A DNA stretch of 64,000 bases from an uncultured Lachnospiraceae bacterium (GTDB lineage: Bacteria > Bacillota > Clostridia > Lachnospirales > Lachnospiraceae). The stretch lies in the NCBI GenBank assembly GCA_910586605.1, contig CAJUJR010000001.1, forward strand, positions 6,734 to 70,733, given 5' to 3'. A model generated the notes under the pieces. It had not been told where the DNA came from, searched no databases, and saw nothing but the letters and a program-made list of their open reading frames with translations. The position numbers and the translations under genes are program-made. Shown here piece after piece: positions 1 through 8,486 of the stretch (within the stretch, counting starts at the first letter, position 1; every line of letters starts with the position of its first letter).

Positions 1-519
1 GAAGTGCAGGATGAGGAACAGGCAGGAAAACCGGGCATAGAAGCATTCCTCCAGCGCATCAGGGAATTGTTTTTGCTTCCCTGGAAGAAGATAAAGGCAT
101 TTTTCCAGATGCTTCGCCAGATTTTTGCAAAGATAAAGGGTAAGGCAGAATCGGCTGGGAAAATCTGGGAATTTTGGAAGTCGGAAATTACACAGGGGAT
201 GGTTTGCATCTTAAAGGATAATGTGCTACATTTATTGAGGAAAATAAAACCAAAGGTTTTGCGTGGCAGGATACTTTTTGGGACAGGAGACCCATGCACG
301 ACAGGCCGGCTTCTGGGCGCAGCAGCGATATTGTATGCCGCCTGGGGAAAAGGCGTACAGGTAGTGCCTGATTTTGAGGAAGCATGTTTTGAAGGAGAGC
401 TTTATATTAGGGGAAGGATTTCCTTAATTACGCTGCTTTTCATTGTAATCAGGATTTTAATAAGCAATGAATGGAAACAATTTAGGTATGGCTTAGACCA
501 GTTAAAGGAGGCATTGTAA
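1..519 (+). CDS. DUF2953 domain protein, 5' end outside window
   Basis: The reading frame is open to the first base of the window, so the real start lies upstream; the GTG at position 4 is only the first start-type codon visible. The visible 172 residues begin with a basic, amphipathic stretch rich in Lys and Phe. The DUF2953 signature follows: a 'FGTGDPCTTG' motif near residue 95, then a 'GELYIRGRISL' stretch and one hydrophobic C-terminal segment. The family is of unknown function and is typically found directly upstream of the spore gene gerW/ytfJ in clostridia, as here (TAATG overlap with the next gene). A role linked to sporulation is inferred from that pairing only. Confidence 0.8.
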   Translation, partial: EVQDEEQAGKPGIEAFLQRIRELFLLPWKKIKAFFQMLRQIFAKIKGKAESAGKIWEFWKSEITQGMVCILKDNVLHLLRKIKPKVLRGRILFGTGDPCTTGRLLGAAAILYAAWGKGVQVVPDFEEACFEGELYIRGRISLITLLFIVIRILISNEWKQFRYGLDQLKEAL

Positions 520-902
520 TGGGAGAAAACAATTTCAAGGGGACAATCGAATCGTTATTTAAGGGAATGGAAGGGTTCATTACCAGTAAGACAGTTGTTG
601 GGGATGCAGTAAAGTTTGATGATGGGACAATTATCCTGCCGCTTGTAGATGTAAGTTTTGGGGTAGGGGCAGGTGCTTTTTCTGAGCATAATAAGAAAGA
701 TAATGGCGCCGGCGCAATGGGAGGTAAAATCCAGCCAAGTGCAATTTTGGTGATTCAGGATGGCGAGGCAAAGCTTGTCAATGTGAAAAACCAGGATGGC
801 CTTACAAAGGTGCTTGATATGGTGCCAGATTTAATAAATAGATTTTCTGGTGACAAAAAAGAGAAGAAATCCCAGTCTGAGATTGGGGATGAAAAGGCTT
901 AA
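519..902 (+). CDS. ytfJ: GerW/YtfJ family spore protein
   Basis: 127 aa. It has the family layout: an N-terminal 'SLFKGMEGFITSKTVVGDAV' stretch, a central beta-rich segment with the Gly/Ala-rich run 'FGVGAGAFSE', and a charged lysine-rich tail. GerW (YtfJ) proteins are made in sporulating Firmicutes and are needed for normal germinant response in Bacillus; the molecular activity is not known. The start ATG overlaps the stop of the DUF2953 gene, which suggests translational coupling. An intrinsic terminator follows at once, so this is the last gene of its operon. Confidence 0.85.
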   Translation: MGENNFKGTIESLFKGMEGFITSKTVVGDAVKFDDGTIILPLVDVSFGVGAGAFSEHNKKDNGAGAMGGKIQPSAILVIQDGEAKLVNVKNQDGLTKVLDMVPDLINRFSGDKKEKKSQSEIGDEKA

Positions 903-913
903 AAGCAAGGTTG

Positions 914-957
914 CTGCCATAATAGCTGCATAATATGTGGCTTTATGGCAGTTTTTT
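914..957 (+). terminator. Intrinsic terminator of ytfJ
   Basis: Arms CTGCCATA (914-921) and TATGGCAG (944-951) are followed directly by six T residues. The loop is long (about 22 nt). It lies 12 bases after the ytfJ stop codon. Confidence 0.7.
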
Positions 958-1200
958 ATAATTTTTACGGTAACGGTATCCCTTGTGCCAGAGCGCTTTG
1001 CGCAGTTGTAATTCAATAGAAGTATCTTTGCTGTGGATTTTACTCATATTTTTTGAAACTGCTTTAGGGTCGCGCTTCCTATGCAGAAGCCTCCTTTGTT
1101 TTTGGTTGGATGGTGCTGCCTAATTATTCCAAATTATTTTAGCAATATTTTATCATAGCGCTTAAATATTTACAATTCCTATGAAGCGTTTCCATCATGC

Positions 1201-1229
1201 TTGCTAAGGTAAAACTTTTATGGTATGAT
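1201..1229 (+). promoter_or_regulatory. Promoter of the restriction-modification operon
   Basis: A sigma-A type promoter: TTGCTA (1201-1206), 17-base spacer, TATGAT (1224-1229). The predicted transcript starts near 1236, about 28 bases before the methyltransferase ATG. Apart from the ytfJ terminator and this promoter, I see nothing else in the 362-base gap 903-1264. Confidence 0.65.
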
Positions 1230-1264
1230 GGCGTAAGCATGGAGCTTCCATTGGAGGGATACAT

Positions 1265-2281
1265 ATGGCTAAAACATTTACTTCGATAGAATTATTTGCA
1301 GGGGCGGGGGGGCTGGCTTTAGGGTTAGAAAAAGCAGGCTTTGCTACATTAGGCCTGATTGAATTTGATAAAGATGCTTCTGATACATTAAAATTAAACA
1401 GGCCGGATTGGCATGTAATCCATGATGACATTGCCAATATTTCCTGCTTGGATTTGGAGGGATATTTTCAAATCAAGAAAGGGGAATTAGATTTATTGTC
1501 TGGAGGCGCGCCCTGCCAGGCATTTTCTTATGCAGGGAAACGGCTTGGGTTAGAAGATGCAAGGGGGACATTATTTTACCACTATGCAACGTTTCTACAA
1601 AAGCTTCAGCCTAAGATGTTTTTATTTGAAAATGTTAGAGGGCTGTTGACGCATGACAAAGGGCGGACTTACGAGACGATAACAGATATTTTTGGGCAAG
1701 CAGGGTATACCATCCAGAAAAAAGTGCTGAATGCATGGGAATATGGCAACCCTCAGAAAAGGGAGCGTCTGATTACGGTTGGGATCCGAAATGATTTGGC
1801 GGGGGATATAATATATCATTTTCCAAAGCCGCATAAATATAAGCCTGTTTTAAGGGATGTTTTATTAGATTGCCCAGAAGGGCCGGGGGTACCGTATGGG
1901 GAAAACAAAAGGAAGATATTTGAACTTGTCCCGCCAGGCGGATATTGGCGCGACATTGACCCAGGTATAGCCAAGGAATATATGAAAAGCTGCTGGGATA
2001 TGGAAGGGGGCAGGACAGGGATACTAAGGAGGATGAGTTTGGATGAACCTTCTTTGACGGTCTTGACTTCCCCTTCCCAAAAACAGACGGAACGTTGCCA
2101 TCCACTGGAAGCAAGGCCGTTTACTGTCCGGGAAAATGCAAGATGCCAGTCTTTCCCTGATGAGTGGCGGTTTTGCGGCAATGTGTATTCACAATATAAG
2201 CAGGTAGGGAATGCTGTCCCCGTAAACCTGGCGTTTGATATTGCAAAAGAAATCTATGCAGCATTGGAGGGGGATAAATAA
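1265..2281 (+). CDS. DNA (cytosine-5-)-methyltransferase
   Basis: 338 aa, a C5-cytosine methyltransferase of the Dcm/M.HhaI family. Visible motifs in order: I 'FAGAGG' (residues 11-16, AdoMet binding), IV 'GGAPCQ' with the catalytic Cys84, VI 'ENV' (122-124), VIII 'QKRERL', and X 'QVGNAVPVNLA' near the C-terminus. The full motif set suggests an active enzyme. It is the protective partner of the endonuclease encoded next, whose ATG overlaps this stop codon by one base. The pair sits between ytfJ and ybaK as a self-contained insert with its own promoter. Target sequence is inferred from the endonuclease family (GGNCC), not seen directly. Confidence 0.92.
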   Translation: MAKTFTSIELFAGAGGLALGLEKAGFATLGLIEFDKDASDTLKLNRPDWHVIHDDIANISCLDLEGYFQIKKGELDLLSGGAPCQAFSYAGKRLGLEDARGTLFYHYATFLQKLQPKMFLFENVRGLLTHDKGRTYETITDIFGQAGYTIQKKVLNAWEYGNPQKRERLITVGIRNDLAGDIIYHFPKPHKYKPVLRDVLLDCPEGPGVPYGENKRKIFELVPPGGYWRDIDPGIAKEYMKSCWDMEGGRTGILRRMSLDEPSLTVLTSPSQKQTERCHPLEARPFTVRENARCQSFPDEWRFCGNVYSQYKQVGNAVPVNLAFDIAKEIYAALEGDK

Positions 2282-3165
2282 TGGCGTGGGGATTAGGATT
2301 TATCCAAGAAGTGGATTTTAAAGAACATGTACGGAAGACTATCCTGAAATATGGGGAAAAGCTTAAATCGTATGATTTAAAACGGTTTAATAGTAACTTA
2401 ATTGACCCAGTAAAACTTATTTTTGACAAATCTGTTTATAAGACAAGCTGGGAAGAGATAATAAATAATGAGATTTTCCGGCAGAGGGATAAATCAAATA
2501 ATAATGATATTGGTTATTTCCATCAGAATATTTTTTCATATTTTGATGGATGTGAAGTCCCACAGGCAGGATGGGATGTGATATATAGGAACAAAGAAGG
2601 CATTGTGATGCCAGAAGGGGACATTGTACATACCATCTATGTTGAAATGAAAAACAAGCATAATACGATGAATTCTGCATCATCTGCCAAAACATATATT
2701 AAAATGCAGGGACAGATACTTGAAGATGATGATTGTGCCTGTTTTTTGGTGGAAGCCATTGCAAAAAAGTCACAAAATATAAAATGGACAACAAAAGTTG
2801 ATGGGAAGAATGTCAAACACCGTTTGATAAGGCGCATAAGCATGGATCAATTCTATGCGGTCCTTACTGGGGATGAAAATGCATTTTATAAAATGTGCAT
2901 GGCGCTTCCTGGCGTGATTGATGCGGTGGTAAATGAAGAAGGGAGCGTATCAGTGCCGCATGATACGGTTATCCAGGAACTGCAAAAAATTGCGGGCTTA
3001 TATTCGGGCTGCCCAGAAGCTTTAGCAATGCCAATGGCCGTATATATGCTTGGGTTTAGTACTTATAAAGGGTTTTGCCAATGTTTTTCAGAAGATTTAG
3101 GTGCAGGCGATGATGCAGTTTTGAAGCGCTTATACGAGTATGCAAGGCAGTTTGAGGAGGGGTAA
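2281..3165 (+). CDS. Type II restriction endonuclease, Eco47II family
   Basis: 294 aa. Resembles the Eco47II/Sau96I-type endonucleases, whose known members cut GGNCC. A PD-(D/E)XK-like core is visible: Asp114 in 'PEGDIV', then 'VEMKNKHNTMNS' supplying Glu122 and Lys124. The downstream 'SSAKTYIKMQGQ' stretch is also typical of this family. Translation is coupled to the methyltransferase (TAATG overlap), an order that puts methylation before cleavage. The family assignment is from motif recognition; the recognition site is inferred. Confidence 0.85.
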   Translation: MAWGLGFIQEVDFKEHVRKTILKYGEKLKSYDLKRFNSNLIDPVKLIFDKSVYKTSWEEIINNEIFRQRDKSNNNDIGYFHQNIFSYFDGCEVPQAGWDVIYRNKEGIVMPEGDIVHTIYVEMKNKHNTMNSASSAKTYIKMQGQILEDDDCACFLVEAIAKKSQNIKWTTKVDGKNVKHRLIRRISMDQFYAVLTGDENAFYKMCMALPGVIDAVVNEEGSVSVPHDTVIQELQKIAGLYSGCPEALAMPMAVYMLGFSTYKGFCQCFSEDLGAGDDAVLKRLYEYARQFEEG

Positions 3166-3171
3166 ATTAAA

Positions 3172-3648
3172 TTGCAAAAGACAAATGTGATGCGGATATT
3201 AGACCAGAAAAAGATAGCATATCAGCCCCATTGTTATGAAGATACAGGCGCTGTCAGCGGGAAAGCAGTAGCAGAAGTTTTGGGGCAGGATGTGTCACAG
3301 GTATTTAAAACACTGGTGACAGTTGGGGGCACAAAGAAAAATTATGTTTTTGTAATCCCTGTCCATAAAGAGCTGGATTTGAAAAAAGCTGCATCGGCTG
3401 TCCAGGAGAAAAAAATTGAAATGATTAAAACAAAAGAACTATTGCCATTAACAGGCTATGTTCATGGCGGCTGTTCCCCAGTTGGGATGAAGAAATTTTT
3501 TAAAACAGTAGTGGATGAAACCGCTGCCAGCCAGGATACGATAATGTTTAGCGCAGGGAAAATTGGTTATCAGGTGGAAGTATCACCAGAGGACTTAAAA
3601 AAGGTGATTGATTTCAATTTTGCTGATATTACTAAGGAATTGCTGTGA
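3172..3648 (+). CDS. ybaK: YbaK/EbsC-type Cys-tRNA(Pro) deacylase
   Basis: 158 aa, matching the full length of the YbaK family. These proteins hydrolyse Cys mischarged onto tRNA-Pro in the cytoplasm as an editing step. Visible features: 'TNVMRILDQKKIAYQPHCYE' at the N-terminus, a conserved 'VFKTLVT' strand, the lysine of 'FVIPVHKELDLKKAA', and the glycine-rich 'GYVHGGCSPVGMKK' loop. The start is TTG at 3172, preceded by a strong GAGGAGGGG site. It is only six bases from the endonuclease gene, so it may be co-transcribed with it, although it is an ordinary housekeeping gene. Confidence 0.9.
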   Translation: MQKTNVMRILDQKKIAYQPHCYEDTGAVSGKAVAEVLGQDVSQVFKTLVTVGGTKKNYVFVIPVHKELDLKKAASAVQEKKIEMIKTKELLPLTGYVHGGCSPVGMKKFFKTVVDETAASQDTIMFSAGKIGYQVEVSPEDLKKVIDFNFADITKELL

Positions 3649-3781
3649 ACCGGGTATATCCGGGACGAAGGGATTTCTGGCAAAGATTTCTTTCCAGGAA
3701 AATGATTAAGATGCAAGGGAAGTGGAACTGTTTGGTTAGAAATAGCTGGGTATTTGGCGAAAAGGCTATTTTTTGTGGAAA

Positions 3782-3810
3782 TTGACAGAATTATCCAGGG
3801 ATGCTATATT
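3782..3810 (+). promoter_or_regulatory. Promoter of chemoreceptor gene
   Basis: TTGACA (3782-3787), 17-base spacer, TATATT (3805-3810). It predicts a leader of about 170 bases before the ATG at 3992. No other feature is recognised in the 343-base gap 3649-3991. Confidence 0.7.
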
Positions 3811-3991
3811 ATAATTGTTGTGTTTTGTAGTTTTAAATAAGGCAAGAGGGCAGAAAGAGGTGGGGATTAGAGTGAGTTATATAAAAAGTTTAAAAGGAAA
3901 TGATTAATGGTTTATGTGTTGGGGTGCGTATAAAAGCAGGGTAGGGTACAAATTGCAGAAAATAAAATAATTATAGCGGGAGGGTTGGAAT

Positions 3992-5470
3992 ATGCAGTTA
4001 AAGTCCATTAAAAACGAGGAAAAGCTTGTTAACAACATTCTATTTGCTTACATTTTGGGAGTAGGGATTTGCGGTTGGTCATTTGTTATGATTTTTTTAA
4101 ATGGCGGGATCCGGGAGTGGTGTTTCCTGCTTTCTAGCTTATTGGCAATTATAACAAAGGTCTTTGAAAAGGTATTAGGCAGTAAGGCGAAATATGTATA
4201 TGCCTGTATACCGCCGGTAATCGGGGCGGTTACAACAGCGGTTTCTAATACAAATGACTGCGCTGGCTATGTTTGCATCACACATTATTACTTCGTAGCC
4301 ACGCTTCTTTTAGTGCCATATTACAATCAGAAATTAATCAAGACAAGTTATACTGTAACTATGCTTGTGAATATTGCGTTGATGATTGCATTCCCAGCAG
4401 GTTTTATAAAGCTTGATAGTGTGATTGGATGGGTTTTTACAGCAATTGTTTATACAATATTGCTTGCTGCATGCTGCTTTGTTAGTTACCGTGCCACGAC
4501 GTTATTTGGGGTGGTTGAGAAAAAAGAAGAGGATTTGAAAAGTGTATTAGATGAAGTTGAGGTATTATCTGAAAACCTGTATACTGCAGGGGCGGCGCTT
4601 TCGTCAGTATCTGAAAATGAAAGTGCGTCTGCACAGGAGCTTGCTGCTACCAGTGAGCATTTAGTCCAGAGCAGCAACCTGCTTAGTTCTAAAACAGATG
4701 AAAGCATGGGTAACCTCGGTGAATTAAGCGAGTGGGAAAGTGTTGTCGCGGATAATGTAGAAAAAGTAGAGAAAGCTTCCAGGGATTTAATAGAGAAATC
4801 AGAGGAAAATGAAAAACTTCTGAGTGACTTGCATGCAATTAACGGCGAGGTTTCAGAGTCCATGAAAGCGACCAATGATATGACGCAGAAGCTGTCAGAG
4901 GCAGTAGAGGAAATTGGCGTTACCTTAAACCTGATTAGCGATATTTCAAGTTCTACGAATTTGTTGGCGTTAAATGCATCAATTGAAGCTGCAAGGGCGG
5001 GGGAAGCAGGCAAGGGATTTGCTGTTGTAGCTTCCGAAGTAGGGAACCTTGCAAATAGCACGCAGGATTCATTAAAAGTTGTACAGTCAGTAATAGAACG
5101 GGTACAACAGAATGTCAGGGAGATTACAGCGCAGGTAGAAGAAAATTCCACAAAGATGGAAACACAAAACAAATATTTTGCAAATGTATTTCAGAGTATG
5201 CAGGATATGTCAGAACTTCTTGATGTTTCTGTGAGTGCAATTGGAACAATGGGGGAAGCCCATAGCAAACAGTCAGAGGTTATAAAAGGGACAGTATCCA
5301 TTAACCAGGATATTGCGGAAAGCATCCGGGATGAAAATGAGCAGTTTAATTCGATTAATGCAATGGCAGAAAGCAATGCAAATGATATTACGAATTTAGC
5401 AATGCAGGCGAGCGCTATTAATGAAATGGTTGATAAAATGGCATTGCTGCTTAAAAAAGGGGAACAGTAG
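3992..5470 (+). CDS. Methyl-accepting chemotaxis protein with multi-pass membrane sensor
   Basis: 492 aa. The first ~170 residues form about five or six hydrophobic helices with short loops, unlike the usual two-helix receptor with a large outer domain. No HAMP domain is evident. The C-terminal two-thirds is a long helical signalling domain containing the conserved hairpin tip '[20 protein letters not shown]', which contacts CheA and CheW. The gene is monocistronic, well away from the che cluster at 32,928-39,733 but likely feeding the same kinase. A small ligand sensed in the membrane or an energy cue is possible; the ligand is unknown. GGGAGG precedes the start. Confidence 0.88.
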   Translation: MQLKSIKNEEKLVNNILFAYILGVGICGWSFVMIFLNGGIREWCFLLSSLLAIITKVFEKVLGSKAKYVYACIPPVIGAVTTAVSNTNDCAGYVCITHYYFVATLLLVPYYNQKLIKTSYTVTMLVNIALMIAFPAGFIKLDSVIGWVFTAIVYTILLAACCFVSYRATTLFGVVEKKEEDLKSVLDEVEVLSENLYTAGAALSSVSENESASAQELAATSEHLVQSSNLLSSKTDESMGNLGELSEWESVVADNVEKVEKASRDLIEKSEENEKLLSDLHAINGEVSESMKATNDMTQKLSEAVEEIGVTLNLISDISSSTNLLALNASIEAARAGEAGKGFAVVASEVGNLANSTQDSLKVVQSVIERVQQNVREITAQVEENSTKMETQNKYFANVFQSMQDMSELLDVSVSAIGTMGEAHSKQSEVIKGTVSINQDIAESIRDENEQFNSINAMAESNANDITNLAMQASAINEMVDKMALLLKKGEQ

Positions 5471-5502
5471 TTTTGGGATTTGGCTTGGCAAAAAAATTTC
5501 TC

Positions 5503-5531
5503 TTGCATTTCTTGTCAGCTTTTGGTATTAT
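5503..5531 (+). promoter_or_regulatory. Promoter of rpmB
   Basis: TTGCAT (5503-5508), 17-base spacer, TATTAT (5526-5531). It gives a transcript start near 5538, about 70 bases before the rpmB ATG. Confidence 0.6.
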
Positions 5532-5607
5532 GTTCATGTTGCGCTAATGAGTGTTTGAAATGAGGTTTTATCAGACCATCAGTATAGAGATGAAGGAGGT
5601 GCTTACG

Positions 5608-5793
5608 ATGGCAAAATGTGCAGTTTGTGGAAAAAGCGTTCACTTTGGTAATAGTGTGAGCCATTCACATAGAAGAAGCAATAAGATGTGGAAGCCTAAT
5701 ATCAAATCCGTAAGGGTGAAGGTAAATGGTGGTACAAAGAAAATGCCAGTATGTACAGGATGTTTACGTTCTGGGGCAGTAGAGCGTGCGTAG
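5608..5793 (+). CDS. rpmB: 50S ribosomal protein L28
   Basis: 61 aa, beginning MAKCAVCGKSVHFGN. Two CxxC pairs (Cys4/Cys7 and CTGC near the C-terminus) mark the zinc-binding form of L28. The start at 5608 is chosen because AAGGAGGTG lies just upstream and the family begins MAK. The frame is also open upstream to 5551 without a ribosome binding site. Single-gene transcript with its own promoter and a strong terminator. Confidence 0.97.
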   Translation: MAKCAVCGKSVHFGNSVSHSHRRSNKMWKPNIKSVRVKVNGGTKKMPVCTGCLRSGAVERA

Positions 5794-5870
5794 GCGCTTC
5801 TTTCAGCATAGGGAACAAAGGGCAGGCAAGATGCTTGTATTGTGATCGCTGTGCTGTAGGTAACTGCGTT

Positions 5871-5925
5871 TATCCATGAAATAAAAAAGGAATGCGAGGG
5901 CATTCCCTTTTTTATTTCATGGATA
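5871..5925. terminator. Long bidirectional terminator after rpmB
   Basis: Nearly perfect inverted repeat with 25-base arms (5871-5895 and 5900-5925, one bulge) and a GAGG loop. Each arm carries A6/T6 runs beside a GGAATGC/GCATTCC core, so it can end transcripts from both sides: rpmB on plus and the small minus-strand gene at 5996-6133. The GGAATGC core recurs in other terminators of this window. Confidence 0.85.
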
Positions 5926-5995
5926 ATTATGGCAGCATTTGCAGGTTTTGCGAATAGTGCCATAAATAGCTGCAACAGTTATTTTTTGCCAGTTT

Positions 5996-6133
5996 TTAGC
6001 TGCAAAAAAGGTTATAACCCAGGATTAAACAGGTAAGAATAATAAGCAGTTCTAAAAAACTGTTTGACATAAAAAACATGATTGACATTCCTATTGCCAT
6101 CCAGAATAATATAAAGCCGAGCATACGTTTCAT
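5996..6133 (-). CDS. Small hydrophobic membrane protein, 45 aa
   Basis: A short minus-strand gene that is easily missed. It starts with ATG at 6133 behind a well-placed AAAGGAG, and ends with TAA at 5996. It begins MKRMLGFILFWMAIGMS and consists almost entirely of two hydrophobic helices with a short polar break (SNSF) between them. I do not recognise the family. It lies opposite to both neighbours and runs toward the bidirectional terminator at 5871-5925, which supports it as a real, separately transcribed unit. Possible roles such as a membrane-complex subunit or stress peptide are guesses. Confidence 0.6.
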   Translation of the reverse strand: MKRMLGFILFWMAIGMSIMFFMSNSFLELLIILTCLILGYNLFCS

Positions 6134-6171
6134 TTTGTTCTCCTTTTTGGCACCATATAGTGATTTCTGCC

Positions 6172-6200
6172 TTGCGCTGTAATTGCTGATAGGCTATAAT
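6172..6200 (+). promoter_or_regulatory. Promoter of the asp23-fakA-recG operon
   Basis: TTGCGC (6172-6177), 17-base spacer, TATAAT (6195-6200). Immediately after the -10 box, GGAAGCGATTG occurs twice, at 6201-6211 and 6220-6230 (19-base period), covering the start point and early leader. This could be an operator. The leader is about 128 bases. Terminator, small minus gene and this promoter account for most of the 5794-6334 gap. Confidence 0.6.
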
Positions 6201-6334
6201 GGAAGCGATTGTTATATATGGAAGCGATTGGCAGAATAGTGATAAACTGTGAACCATAACATACTGTTATTAACAGGATATGACACAGGAGGAAAGAAAT
6301 TGAATAAGATTTTGTAATATAGGAGGAACTATTT

Positions 6335-6697
6335 ATGAAGGGGAAAATGAATACTGAGATGGGTAAGCTGATAATTGACCGTGATGTATTGGCGAAATAT
6401 GCTGGTATGGCCACAACAGATTGTATTGGCATAGTAGGGATGGCTGCTGTCAATATGAAGGATGGGGTGACAAAGCTTTTAAAAAGGGAAAATGTGGCAC
6501 GTGGTGTAAGCATTTATGTAAATGAAGACCGCATTAAAATTGAACTGCATGTCATTGTGGCATATGGAGTAAGCATACGCGCGGTAGCACAGAATGTACT
6601 GGAAAGCGTCCGCTATAAAATAGAAGAGTACACAGGGCTGACGGTAGAAAAAATTAATGTAATTGTGGAAGGCGTACGCATTGTAGATGAAGAATAA
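6335..6697 (+). CDS. Asp23/Gls24 family envelope stress response protein
   Basis: 120 aa with the Asp23/DUF322 fold signature: 'GKLIIDRDVLAKYAGMATTD' followed by 'GVSIYVNEDRIKIELHVIV' and a C-terminal helix-strand ending 'KINVIVEGVRI'. Members of this family are small cytoplasmic or membrane-tethered proteins. They are usually found upstream of the DAK2-domain protein FakA (YloV) in Firmicutes, exactly as here. A good TAGGAGGA site precedes the ATG. The precise role is not established for this subgroup. Confidence 0.88.
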   Translation: MKGKMNTEMGKLIIDRDVLAKYAGMATTDCIGIVGMAAVNMKDGVTKLLKRENVARGVSIYVNEDRIKIELHVIVAYGVSIRAVAQNVLESVRYKIEEYTGLTVEKINVIVEGVRIVDEE

Positions 6698-6771
6698 TCT
6701 TTCTGTTTTTAAATTCAACGATACGGTATATCGGCTGCCAGCCAGTACCTGTATATGAGGAGGAGCAAAAA

Positions 6772-8427
6772 GTGAGTATTAATAAAATTGACGCGGGTAT
6801 GGTCCAGAAAATGTTTCTGGCAGGTGCAAAAGCCCTGGAAGCAAAGAAAGAATATATTAATGAACTAAATGTTTTTCCAGTTCCAGATGGGGATACTGGT
6901 ACAAATATGACGATGACAATTATGTCTGCTGCAAAGGAAGTCAGCCTGCTAAAGAGCCCGACAATGGATGAGCTTGGGAAGGCAATTTCCAGTGGCTCCC
7001 TCCGTGGGGCAAGGGGAAATTCCGGGGTAATCCTGTCACAGATTTTCCGTGGTTTTGTGAAATCGATGAAAGGGAATGACGAGCTGGATGCAACCGTTCT
7101 TGGGAATGCGGTGATGCATGCGGCAGAAACAGCATATAAAGCTGTGATGAAGCCAAAAGAGGGTACAATCCTGACTGTGGCAAGCGCCGGAGCAAGAAGG
7201 GCAGAAGAGATTTTACGCGAAGGCGAAATGACAGACCTTTTGCAGATATGTGATGAAATTGTACAAAGCATGGAGGATATGTTGCTGAAAACACCTGATA
7301 TGCTTCCAGTTTTGAAACAAGCAGGCGTTGTAGATTCCGGCGGGGAAGGACTGATGACTTTTATCCGTGGGGCTTTGGATGCATTAAATGGGCGTACAGC
7401 AGATTTTACAATTAAGGTAGGCGGGAATGTTACCCTTGTAAAGGCAAGTACAGCGGGAGAGGCAGATATTAAATTTTGTTATTGTACAGAATTCATTGTT
7501 ATGCTGGAGCGTAATGAAAATGTGGTAGAAGCACAGTTAAAAGAATATCTGCAAAAAATTGGGGACTGTGTTGTTGTTGTGGCAGATGATGATATTGTAA
7601 AAGTCCATGTCCATACAAATGACCCAGGCCTAGCAATCCAGAAAGCGTTAAGCTATGGTTCACTGACCAGCATGAAAATAGATAATATGCGGGAAGAGCA
7701 TAATGAAAAGGTGATCCATGACATGCAGAAAGCGGTAGAAGGGAATGGGGAGCCAGAAATGCCGCATAAGGCAGTTGGCTTTATCGCCGTTTCTTCTGGG
7801 GAGGGGCTTTCAGAAGTTTTTTATGATTTAGGCGTGGATTACCTGATAGAAGGCGGGCAGACAATGAATCCAAGCACAGAGGATTTGTTGGAAGCAATTC
7901 GTAAGGTAAATGCAGATTCTGTGTTTATCCTTCCAAATAACGGAAATATTATACTGGCAGCAGAACAGGCGAAGAACCTGGCAAAGGATAAGGAAATTAT
8001 AGTAATCCCTTCTAAAAACATCCCACAGGGAATTGCTGCGATGATAAATTATGTTAGCGGCAAGAGCAATGAGGAAAATAAAAAGATTATGGAAGAAGAG
8101 ATGCTTTGCATCAAATCAGGGCAGGTAACTTACGCTGTGCGTGATACAAATATGGATGGGAAAGAGATAAAGCAGGGGAATTTCATGGGGCTGGCAGATA
8201 AGAAAATTGTATCTGTGGCAGAAACAGTAAATAAGGCGGCAAAAGAGCTGACTGAGTCCATGCTTGATGAGGATTCGGAGTTAATTAGCATCTATTTTGG
8301 CGCAGAGGTGACAGAAACAGAAGCGGAAGCCCTTGCAGATGAGATATTGCAAGGACACGATGATTTAGATATAGAGGTACAGTATGGCGGGCAGCCAATT
8401 TACTCTTATTTTATCTCAGTGGAATAA
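6772..8427 (+). CDS. fakA: FakA/YloV-type fatty acid kinase catalytic subunit (DAK2 domain)
   Basis: 551 aa. The N-terminal DAK2 nucleotide-binding domain shows 'VFPVPDGDTGTNMTMT' (the Asp residues that hold Mg-ATP), 'GSLRGARGNSGVILSQI' and 'GVVDSGGEGL'. The C-terminal half is the DegV-like linker domain of YloV. Together with a DegV-type FakB subunit, FakA phosphorylates exogenous fatty acids to acyl-phosphates for phospholipid synthesis; no fakB is in this window. The start is GTG at 6772 behind AGGAGGAG. It belongs to the asp23-fakA-recG operon, an arrangement conserved across Firmicutes. Confidence 0.9.
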   Translation: MSINKIDAGMVQKMFLAGAKALEAKKEYINELNVFPVPDGDTGTNMTMTIMSAAKEVSLLKSPTMDELGKAISSGSLRGARGNSGVILSQIFRGFVKSMKGNDELDATVLGNAVMHAAETAYKAVMKPKEGTILTVASAGARRAEEILREGEMTDLLQICDEIVQSMEDMLLKTPDMLPVLKQAGVVDSGGEGLMTFIRGALDALNGRTADFTIKVGGNVTLVKASTAGEADIKFCYCTEFIVMLERNENVVEAQLKEYLQKIGDCVVVVADDDIVKVHVHTNDPGLAIQKALSYGSLTSMKIDNMREEHNEKVIHDMQKAVEGNGEPEMPHKAVGFIAVSSGEGLSEVFYDLGVDYLIEGGQTMNPSTEDLLEAIRKVNADSVFILPNNGNIILAAEQAKNLAKDKEIIVIPSKNIPQGIAAMINYVSGKSNEENKKIMEEEMLCIKSGQVTYAVRDTNMDGKEIKQGNFMGLADKKIVSVAETVNKAAKELTESMLDEDSELISIYFGAEVTETEAEALADEILQGHDDLDIEVQYGGQPIYSYFISVE

Positions 8428-8486
8428 ATAGTTAAGGAGTATGTTTAACGGTATTTTCCGGGATGTGACGGAAAAGGGATAACATT

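Noticed and set aside
4486..5172. Minus-strand frame (228 codons, Ser-rich) opposite the chemoreceptor
   Set aside because: Antisense of the receptor heptads gives Ser/Leu-rich frames; no independent signals.
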